From the NCBI RefSeq assembly GCF_910592395.1, contig NC_088320.1:16552501-16616500 (forward strand): a stretch of DNA of 64,000 nt, in the 5' to 3' direction. A program made the translations under genes and the position numbers. Below, in pieces: positions 21,501 to 30,420 of this stretch. The notes beneath the pieces were generated by a model. It ran no database searches, was not told the DNA's origin, and was given only the letters and a program-made list of their open reading frames with translations. Each line of letters begins with the position of its first letter. Position 1 is the first letter of the stretch. This stretch comes from Lineus longissimus (taxonomy: Eukaryota; Nemertea; Pilidiophora; Heteronemertea; Lineidae).

Positions 21501-24500
21501 TTCATACAATAATTGCGATCAACTTTTTTGGAGACTGCCAAATCTGATTTTGTGGAAATAGATCCGATTTGGCCAGTTCGTCTCAAAAGCGTTAATGATT
21601 TTCACAGCTCACAAAAGTGGTCTTAAATTGTAGAATATTCGTGGAGAAGGACACTTTTTACCGAAATCTTTGAGCTTTACTATACCTGGTCATTCAAACT
21701 GTTTGTGATATTTATTTTTTCAGCTGTTGAAGAGTGCAAGAAGAGGTTGGTTGCTGCAGGATTTACAGAGCTCCGTGAGGCTGACCCATGGAACATCAAG
21801 CCGCTAGACAAGGTATGTTATGAGACGAACTATAAGAAAATAACGAGGAGTTCATTTGGTGTGTAAGGTGTTGTGAAGGACATAATCAATCATAACCTTT
21901 CAAATCAGTCAACTTGATTACTGCAAGCTGCAAAATTTTCGTTACCTTTTCATTTTGCAAATAATCTTGACTCGCAAAAATGAACATTTCAATCTTGTTC
22001 CAGTGCTTTGTGACGAGAAACAAATCAACGATCATTGCGTTCGCTGTTGGTGGACAGTTCAAACCCGGCAATGGCTTCAGCATCATTGGGGCCCACACGG
22101 ACAGTCCTTGTTTTAAGGTAAGGCACCGACTCAGAATCGTGCTGGTCACTTCATGCTCAGCAAGGGATGTAATTATGCCGAATCCATAAGAACAGCTCTC
22201 TCCAGAAAACCTGCATGTTTGTGATACCCTGATGTACTCTGTACCACGACCTGCGATAGAATAATCTACCTAGTTTGAACCCTCATCTGTGTGGTGACGA
22301 AGTTACCCGGAACGGCCTAACCTAATAGTTTGAACATCATCATCCCACTAGCCCCTGACCCCATCTGCAATGCCGAAATTTGCTTTCGCATAAAGTTTTC
22401 TTTAATATTTGCAGGTGAAGCCAGTGTCCAAGAAGACGAGACATGGTTACCTCCAAGTTGGTGTGCAGTGTTACGGAGGTGGTATCTGGCATACCTGGCT
22501 GGACCGAGATCTCACAGTAGCCGGGAGAGTCATTGTCAAGGTGAGTTTAGATTTTAGGGCGCGAGACCGACCATCGCCTTGTCAACAGAGAGCGTCCCAT
22601 CATGAGAATACCAAACATATGTAATCATCTCTCATCCTCTATCTTACAGAATGGAGGCAAGCTTGACCATCACCTTGTCAACAGAGAGCGTCCCATCCTG
22701 AGAATACCAAACATATGTAATCATCTCTCATCCTCTATCTTACAGAATGGAGGCAAGCTTGACCATCACCTTGTCCACATAGAGCGTCCCATCCTGAGAA
22801 TACCAAACATATGTAATCATCTCTCATCCTCTATCTTACAGAATGGAGGCAAGCTTGACCATCACCTTGTCAACAGAGAGCGTCTCATCCTGAGAATACC
22901 AAACGTTATCATCTCTCATCCTCTATCTTACAGAATGGAGGCAAGCTTGACCATCACCTTGTCCACATAGAGCGTCCCATCCTGAGAATACCAAACATAT
23001 GTAATCATCTCTCATCCTCTGTCTTACAGAATGGAGGCAAGCTTGACCATCACCTTGTCCACATAGAGCGTCCCATCCTGAGAATACCAAACATATGTAA
23101 TCATCTCTCATCCTCTATCTTACAGAATGGAGGCAAGCTTGACCATCACCTTGTCCACATAGAGCGTCCCATCCTGAGAATACCAAACATATGTAATCAT
23201 CTCTCATCCTCTATCTTACAGAATGGAGGCAAGCTTGACCATCACCTTGTCCACATAGAGCGTCCCATCCTGAGAATACCAAACATATGTATTCATCTCT
23301 CATCCTCTATCTTACAGAATGGAGGCAAGCTTGACCATCACCTTGTCCACATAGAGCGTCCCATCCTGAGAATACCAAACATATGTAATCATCTCTCATC
23401 CTCTATCTTACAGAATGGAGGCAAGCTTGACCATCACCTTGTCCACATAGAGCGTCCCATCCTGAGAATACCAAACATATGTATTCATCTCCAGCGTGAT
23501 ATGAATGAAAGCTTTGGCCCAAACAAGGAAACACATTTGTAAGTGTGGTTTTTGTCAAACTGTCGGATTTGTAAATGGTTGTGTAATTTTGTAAGTGTGG
23601 TTTTCAAAAAGTCTAAGTGCTCTGAGTGAAATTGACCACATGTTGAATTTATGTAGGATATGACTCTGGCTTCGTTCCACGCATAGGATAGAACGATGTA
23701 GTGTTGTCAGCAGGTCAAGGTCATCCTTAAGGTCACATGGCTGCCAGACATGAGGATGATAATATTGGTGATGATGATGATGATGATGATGCGTCACAGA
23801 CATGCACCAAATAAACGGTATGTTTCTATTGATTTCAGGCAGCCTGTCATAGCGACAGCCCTCAGTGAAGAGCTCAACACGGGTGCAAAACCATCCAATG
23901 ATGACGCGCCGAGCAGTGAAAAAACTCAGGTAAGAACTCGAAATCTTCGACGCACCGACCCATTTAAATTTTTTTGGTATGGTAGTCTTGTGTTGTTCCT
24001 GCACAAAATGGGACTGTTTTAATCATGCAGCGTAGAAACCTTGTTTGTATTGTGAAAGATGCATCGATGATTGCTGTAGAAAGTGTACATGGATTCTGTT
24101 CAGTATTACGTCTCTCACTTATTTAAGACAAAACCAAAGTTGGCTCAAACTCTAGAAACAGCATTAAGTCCAGAGTCAAGAATCTCTTAAAATAAACATG
24201 ATGAACGGCAAATTGTAGCCTTGGTCTGCCAGTTGTGCACGGAGCTTGGAGTAAAACCTGTGCTAAATATTCCTTGTGTGTCTGCGGAGTCGGAAACACC
24301 TTGCAGTGTTGGTCATCCTGCTATATGCACGGAGCTTGGAGTAAATTCTTGCGTGTTTGCAGAGTCAGAAACACCATGCAGCATTGGTCAGCCTACTATG
24401 CATGGAGTTTGGAATAAAACCTGTGCTAAATATTCCTTGTGTGTTTTCGGAGTCAGAAACACCATGCTGTGTTTGTCATCCTGCTATATGCACGGAGCTT

Positions 24501-27500
24501 GGAGTAAATTCTTGTGTGTTTGCTGAGTCAGAAACACCATGCAGCATTCATCAGCTTACTATGCATGGAGCTTGGAATAAAACCTGTGCTAAGTTTACCT
24601 TGTGTGTTTGCAGAGTCAGAAACACCATGCAGCATTGGTCAGCCTTCTCTGCACGGAGCTTGGAATAAAACCTGTGCTATTGTCCTTGTATGTTTGCAGA
24701 GTCAGAAACACCATTTTGCACTGGTCAATCTTTTCTGCACGGAGCTTGGAATAAAAACCTTGTGTATTTGCAGAGTCAGAAATACCATGCAGCGCTGGTT
24801 GACCTGCTCTGCATGGAGCTTGGAGTAAAACCTGTGATAATTTATCCTTGTATATTTGCAGAGTCAGAAACACCACGTAGCCTTGGTGAATCTATTGTGC
24901 ACGGAGCTTGGAGTAAAACCTGAACAACTGATGGACTTTGAGCTGTGTTTGTCAGACACTCAGCCCGCGGTTAGTATCATCGGGAGAGAGTTGATTCAAG
25001 GTCATATCCACCTCAATCGTATCATCAACCTTGTATGATGTTGAGCCATTGCACTTCCCCTTAAAACCACTATGGGTAGTCACCATGTGTCCTGGGGTCT
25101 ACCTGGCCCCAAAGCCGATTCGATGGATCACAACCTCATTTGAAAATTCCTTGTACCTGGGGCCATGCTGGGGCGAGCAAAAGTGCCCAGCCAAGTGTGA
25201 AACGTATTCAGTAGTTGGTGTGTCCTTCCAGCTGAAGAAATTAGGCCAAGAACCTGAATTTGTGTCCAACCATAGTGGCATTTTACAACAATCAGAAAAA
25301 TATTAATATTTGATGTTTCTCATTGCAGGCAATAGGGGGCGTATATGAGGAGTTTATATTTGCGCCGAGGTTGGATAATCTCTTCAACGCTTATGGTGCA
25401 ATGGAGGTGAGCAAGATTCAGATTTTCTCAGGAACTCACCCCGACCCATTAAAATGGAACCTCTCTTAATGAACACCACTCTACTGAGGACACCCTCTCT
25501 ATTAAGGACACTAGTAGTGGTCTCAAGTGGGTTGTTTCTATTCAATATGACCTCTCTTATCAGGACACATCTGTATTAAGGACAGCACTTGTCAGTCCTG
25601 GTGGTGTCCTTGATAGAGAGGTTCTACTGTCTGTGTCTAATAGGTTGTCCTGTTTGTTTCAGGGTTTGATCCTCTCCTGTCAGAATGAATCCCTCCAGCA
25701 GGATACTAATGTCCGCATGATCAGCCTGTTTGACAATGAGGAGGTCGGCTCCCAGAGTGCCCAGGGGGCAGAGTCCATGCTGCAGGAGCATGTCCTGAGG
25801 AGGCTGAGTGCAGGAGGCTCACAGACGGCGTTTGAGGAAGCCATCCCCAAGTCACTCATGGTCAGTGCTGACCAGGCTCACGCTGTCCATCCTAATTATG
25901 GGTAAGTTTGTTCTATAAGCTGAATGCCTTGATCTCACCTGATGCTGATTCAGATGTGAGAACACTGTTACATGCGTGGGGCGGGGAGAGTTCGTGTTAA
26001 AGCTGCTCATGAACACTGAATTATCTTTCTCTTCATCTGTTCCAGTGAGAAGCATGAACACTGAATTATCTTTCTCTTCATCTGTTCCAGTGAGAAGCAT
26101 GAAGAAAATCACCGTCCATTCCTCCACAAGGGCATCGTTGTCAAGATGAATGCCAACCAACGTTACGCGACGACTGCCATCACGACCAGTATTCTGCGTG
26201 AGGTGGCCAGGTTGGCCAGTGTACCACTACAGGTAGGTACTTGCTCTGTTTATGAGCCGTCGTTTGTGAACCATGGAAGCCAGCAACATCAGGAAGTGTC
26301 CAGAGGAGCTTCATAGCCTAGTGGTTAACACTGCTGCCTATCAAGCAATAGGGCCCGGGTTCGATCCCGGGGAGAACCCAGAGCCTTGTGGTTAACACTG
26401 CTGCCTATCAAGCAATAGGGCCCGGGTTTGATCCCGGGGAGAACCCAGAGCCTTGTGGTTAACACTGCTGCCTATCAAGCAATAGGGCCCGGGTTCGATC
26501 CCGGGGAGAACCCAGAGCCTTGTGGTTAACACTGCTGCCTATCAAGCAATAGGGCCCGGGTTCGATCCCGGGGAGAACCCAGAGCCTTGTGGTTAACACT
26601 GCTGCCTATCAAGCAATAGGGCCCGGGTTCGATCCCGGGGAGAACCCAGAGCCTTGTGGTTAACACTGCTGCCTATCAAGCAATAGGGCCCGGGGAGAAC
26701 CCAGGATTGTATTTCTGGATGAACTAGCGTGGCTTTCAAGGAGCTAAAATTCTTGGCTCTTCATCATCCTATGACTGAGATGTAAAACTGCGGTTCCTTG
26801 TATCTGATATCTATGCCAGGGCAGGCAAGAGATGACACCAAGTGTGACACATGAGAAGCCTGATGGTATAAATTAACCTGTCATTTCTCATTCCAGGATT
26901 TCGTCGTAAAGAATGACTCACCATGTGGTAGTACGATTGGGCCGATCATGTCCTCACGTCTTGGTATGCCCACCATCGATATCGGCGGCCCACAGCTAGC
27001 CATGCATTCCATCCGCGAGATGTGTTGTACGACCAGCGTGAAGCAAACTGTTGACCTCTCAAAGGTAGGAAGGATTTCTCCCTTTCAAAATTTTGAAAAT
27101 TATACTAGAATTTGAAAAATTTTGATTGTGAAAATATGCACTGAGTACATGTATGTATTTTGAAATGTCTGTTTCAGGTGGAAAGGTTTTTAGGCCGACT
27201 GCATTCTTTCAAAAATTTTGCTCGTATTTGAAAATTTCAAATTGTGTTAATACGCACTGAATAGAAATTTTGAAAATGCTGACAGAGATACGCATACGAC
27301 AAATACCAACTTTCAGCAAATTTGCATGAATAAAAAATTGTGTATTTCTTTTTTTCCGAGCCACTAGTAAATACAACAGAAGAGAATAGCATACCCCTTT
27401 AATTTAAAGGTTATGCTAAAAAAAATTATTTGAAAATGAATATTTTTAATTATGTGCGTACACACTGTAAAGATATTTCCACATTGCTGTTGTGTATGGC

Positions 27501-28170
27501 CCTAAATCATAGCTGCCAATCACTATGGATTGTCCATAGTTTGTATGGATTTGACCCCCTAAATACCATCTTACGGTCGTTCCAGCCAAAACTACCACAA
27601 ATAAAAAAAGTCCGAAAAATGTTCGTTCCGTCTTGGTTTTTCTCTTGGTCCGTATTTTATATCTCCTCACTACTCAGTACAATGTACTCGGTACTCTACT
27701 CCACGCCCCCCAGTGGAGAATCATGGAACTAAGGGCCAGTTCAATGTTCAGGTTTGTACTAATGTATGTTTTACATTGAAAGTTGTGGTGGGGAGCGGGT
27801 GGATGTCTACTTTTTGATCAGCAAAGAAAATGATGGCACGGCTGATCTTACTGATTGGGGTCTCAAAACTACATGTACTGACAATATGAAAACAAATTGG
27901 CGATCTCTACTGATGACGCTTTCTAAAGGTTGGCAGCTATGCTAAAGGTATAGTCTGTTAGTAAATGAAATTGAAATGACTAATTTGGCAACATGATCAG
28001 TGTCCTTGATAGAGGGGATGTCGTAAGAGCGGTGTCTGCTGCATTGGGAGGAAGGTTCCACTGTATCTTTGAACCTTTGTACATTTCATATTTTGCTGAA
28101 AGTTTATATTTTCTGATTGCAGGGTTTCTTCGAGCATTATCCTCAGGTGTACGCCTCGATGACCTTCTAA
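18579..28170 (+). CDS. dnpep: DNPEP, aspartyl aminopeptidase (M18 family), near complete
   Basis: Twelve exons: 18579-18657, 21724-21812, 22004-22117, 22415-22540, 23414-23538, 23839-23929, 24862-24969, 25329-25406, 25663-25901, 26091-26232, 26897-27064 and 28123-28170; 1,407 nt, 468 codons plus TAA, all phases consistent, close to human (about 475). The enzyme is a cytosolic dinuclear-zinc dodecamer that removes N-terminal Asp/Glu from peptides (family knowledge). Motifs in order: [28 protein letters not shown] (Zn His); [51 protein letters not shown] (bridging Asp); [15 protein letters not shown] (catalytic Glu pair); [20 protein letters not shown] (Zn Asp); [11 protein letters not shown] (Zn His). 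All expected metal and catalytic residues are present. The start is uncertain: either ATG 18600 (461 aa) or a short exon further upstream. Acceptors of exons 5, 7 and 10 and the stop codon are copied in tandem arrays. Confidence 0.97.
18912..21364 (+). repeat. 47-bp minisatellite, about 52 copies, in DNPEP intron 1
   Basis: Unit GCTCTCTCACTCGGACAGTG followed by GTAGTGTGGGTTGTGTGAT and GGATGCCA; starts at 18912, 18959 and so on to 21318. Variant sites (CAG/CAT, AGT/AAT/CGT/TGT, GCCA/GCTA/GTCA) recur in patches, suggesting higher-order duplication. One unit has a 9-bp internal duplication. The array accounts for about 80% of the intron. Confidence 0.97.
22566..23500 (+). repeat. 96-bp tandem repeat carrying the DNPEP exon 5 acceptor, 9 copies plus a partial
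   Basis: Exon-like starts after TCTTACAG at 22650, 22746, 22842, 22934, 23030, 23126, 23222, 23318 and the real one at 23414. The period is 96 bp except 92 bp between 22842 and 22934. Each unit repeats about 70 nt of exon start ([10 protein letters not shown]...RIPNIC) plus intron end (CTCATCCTCTATCTTACAG). From 22934 onward the units are in frame and free of stops. Confidence 0.96.
24213..24923 (+). repeat. 75/88-bp alternating tandem repeat carrying the DNPEP exon 7 acceptor, 8 copies
   Basis: GAGTCAGAAACACC (or a one-base variant) occurs at 24287, 24362, 24450, 24525, 24613, 24699, 24773 and the true exon junction at 24861. Spacings alternate 75, 88, 75, 88, 86, 74, 88, so the higher-order unit is about 163 bp. 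Copies at 24362, 24613, 24699 and 24773 keep GCAG before the exon sequence. Copies at 24287, 24450 and 24525 have GCGG, TCGG or GCTG and so lack an acceptor AG. Confidence 0.94.
25451..25629. mobile_element. TA-type MITE, copy B, in DNPEP intron 8
   Basis: Left end AATGGAACCTCTCTTAATGA and right end GATAGAGAGGTTCTACTG, with internal CTATTAAGGACAC and GTCCTTGATAGAG. The element ends about 33 bp before the exon 9 acceptor. The left terminus is diverged, so its target duplication is not visible. Confidence 0.75.
26001..26095 (+). repeat. 45-bp duplication over the DNPEP exon 10 acceptor
   Basis: GAACACTGAATTATCTTTCT through TTCATCTGTTCCAG|TGAGAAGCAT occurs twice, with acceptors before 26046 and 26091. 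The downstream one continues as [10 protein letters not shown]. From the upstream acceptor the frame reads G E K H E H and then TGA, so it would truncate the enzyme. Confidence 0.94.
26303..26703 (+). repeat. 67-bp tandem array of a tRNA-like SINE head, 6 copies, in DNPEP intron 10
   Basis: Units begin AGCCTAGTGGTTAACACTGC (26315, then 26382, 26449, 26516, 26583, 26650). Box A TAGCCTAGTGG and box B GGTTCGATCCC are both present. CCTAT/ATAGG and CCCGG/CCCGG can form anticodon-like and T-arm-like stems. The last unit lost its box B by a small deletion, and one copy has GGTTTGATCCC. This is a SINE head amplified in tandem, not a tRNA cluster. Confidence 0.85.
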
Positions 28171-28352
28171 ACGCCTCCATGACCTTCTAAATGCCTCAAT
28201 GACCTTCTAACTGTCTCAATGACCTTCTAAACGCCTCGATGACCTTCTAAACGATGAGAATGACCTTCTAAACGCCTCGATGACCTTCTAAACGATGAGA
28301 ATGACCTTCTAAACGCCTCGATGACCTTCTAAATGCCTCCATGACCTTCTAA
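28151..28352 (+). repeat. 20-bp tandem repeat built on the DNPEP stop codon, 10 copies
   Basis: GACCTTCTAA occurs at 28161, 28181, 28201, 28221, 28241, 28262, 28282, 28303, 28323 and 28343. The unit ACGCCTCGATGACCTTCTAA encodes the last residues and stop (ASMTF-stop) in its first copy; the rest lie in the 3'UTR. A variant unit has ACGATGAGA in place of ACGCCTCG. Confidence 0.95.
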
Positions 28353-30120
28353 ACGATGAGAATGAAACAACGGAAAGGATGTCTCAGGATTGCATGGGAT
28401 TAAGTTTCTTGTTTCCTGAGCTCGTAATACTCGTACAGGGCTGCCAAGCCATCAGGATATTGAGTTTTTCTTCGTAAAATCTGGCAAAATTGTTAAAAAT
28501 TTTGAAAGTGACCAGAATTTTTCCTTCAATTATCCTTTAAAAATAGTGGAGATAACTTGCAAAACCCCTGAAAAGGAGTATTTGTTCCTAAAATCTGGCG
28601 AAATTGGTATCAAAAATGTCTGAAAGGAACTAATTTCCTTCAAGTATCCTTTAGAAATGGTTGAAATCACTCGTAAAAATACTGAAAGGACAAGTGACTT
28701 GGTCAACCAAACCTGGGATGCTGTTCTCTGTTGGTCAACCAAACCTGGGAGGCTGTTCTCTGTTGGTCAACCAAACCTGGGAGTCTGTTCTCTGTTGGTC
28801 AACCAAACCTGGGAGGCTGTTCTCTGTTGGTCAACCAAACCTGGGAGTCTGTTCTCTGTTGGTCAACCAAACCTGGGAGTCTGTTCTCTGTTGGTCAACC
28901 AAACCTGGGAGTCTGTTCTCTGTTGGTCAACCAAACCTGGGATGCTGTTCTCTGTTGGTCAACCAAACCTGGGAGGCTGTTCTCTGTTGGTCAACCAAAC
29001 CTGGGAGGCTGTTCTCTGTTGGTCAACCAAACCTGGGAGGCTGTTCTCTGTTGGTCAACCACACCTGGGAGTCTGTTCTCTGTTGGTCAACCAAACCTGG
29101 GAGTCTGTTCTCTGTTGGTCAACCAAACCTGGGAGGCTGTTCTCTGTTGGTCAACCAAACCTGGGATGCTGTTCTCTGTTGGTCAACCAAACCTGGGAGG
29201 CTGTTCTCTGTTGGTCAACCAAACCTGGGAGGCTGTTCTCTGTTGGTCAACCAAACCTGGGAGGCTGTTCTCTGTTGGTCAACCAAACCTGGGAGGCTGT
29301 TCTCTTTTGGTCAACCAAACCTGGGAGGCTGTTCTCTGTTGGTCAACCAAACCTGGGAGGCTGTTCTCTGTTGGTCAACCAAACCTGGGAGGCTGTTCTC
29401 TGTTGGTCAACCAAACCTGGGATGCAGTTCTCTGGAAAACAAAGAACTGACTCCCACATTGAAATTGGCATTCACTCATTTTGAAAAAGTTGTAAATGTT
29501 TATTAACCAGGGAGAAGCGCATAATATTGGTTAAGGGTTGTAATGACAGGTGGCAGCACAAGTAGTGTAATAATATATTCCCACCATAAATTTGGGCTGA
29601 ATTCATGAAAGCTCTGATAGTGACTTTAATGAAAGTGTCTTGAATTCAGGCTGCTATATACTGTGTCAGCATGTTCAAGCTGGCTCCGGAGTGCCTGTTC
29701 AAAGGTGTATTTTACCTGTAATAGGCCTCGTGTAACGGCTTAATGACGTCACCACAGCATTAGCGGTACCTCAAGGATTTCACTATGGGGTTCCACAAAG
29801 TTTAGTAGTGGTCACTTAACCTAAGGGGTAGCTAAACTAACCAGGCTTTGAACAACCGGGCCCAGGACATTTTGATATCGTTGCTGCTGTCACACCTCAT
29901 GACCTTTTGTGACCAATATGTGCCATGAATCACCTTTTCTATATCCTTGAATCCAATGTCTTGGGAGCTTTAGGGGAAACAAAGCTTTGTCACTTCTGTA
30001 GCGTAGATAGATTTGATAACTTATTTAGAATGTGATCTTAATAAAATGTGCTAGGAATCATTTAAATGTTCTCATTGACTTGGTTTTTTTAGCTCAGCTG
30101 ATGAAGTCAGTGAGCTGGTA
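28353..30120 (+). other. DNPEP 3'UTR / downstream region
   Basis: Holds the 32-bp minisatellite described separately. An AATAAA at 30040-30045 is one possible poly(A) signal. No further gene is supported. Confidence 0.4.
28699..29434 (+). repeat. 32-bp minisatellite, 23 copies, downstream of DNPEP
   Basis: Unit TTGGTCAACCAAACCTGGGA + GGCTGTTCTCTG starts at 28699 and repeats exactly every 32 bp to 29403. The main variants are GGG/GAG/GAT positions. Because 32 is not a multiple of three and no register contains a stop, all three forward frames are open for 239-281 codons and encode the same cyclic 32-aa repeat (contains VNQTWEAVLCWSTKPG). This is a by-product of the repeat. Confidence 0.97.
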
Positions 30121-30420
30121 GAATAGCTATTCAGATTCTGTCTGAGGGTCCGTCTGTCCGTCCGTCCATCTGTCAACATGGGGCGCACGTTTTGTTGTTT
30201 TGTAACCATAAGACCCAGAGATTTCAACTTTGTTATGTCTAATTTTAGTATAATTTTGATATATATTTCTCTGATCAGAAACCAAAAATCAGCACGATTT
30301 GACGTACATTCAGCTTGCGAGACAGCTTTGTTTAAGGGCTATCTCACTTTACTGGCATCCTGAGATCAGGTTTTGGCTATACTCCTACCTTATATGAAAA
30401 AATAGCGAGAGGCGGAGTAT
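30085..30420 (+). repeat. Possible dispersed repeat with a GTCCGTCTGTCC tract
   Basis: Starts TTTAGCTCAGCTGATGAAGT, has CCGTCTGTCCGTCCGTCC at 30151-30168 and ends GCGAGAGGCGGAGTATA. It resembles the GTCTGTCC-containing block at 6400 in layout, not base for base. There is no coding signal. Confidence 0.35.

Noticed and set aside
26315-26703. Cluster of tRNA genes
   Set aside because: Boxes A and B are good, but the acceptor stem and a standard seven-base anticodon loop are absent; it is a tandemly repeated SINE head.
18261-29434. CRISPR-like repeat arrays
   Set aside because: Units are contiguous with no unique spacers, and the genes around are intron-bearing animal genes; these are minisatellites.
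28657-29506. Three overlapping plus-strand open frames of 239-281 codons
   Set aside because: All three frames translate the same 32-bp minisatellite in rotated registers; there is no domain and no splice context.
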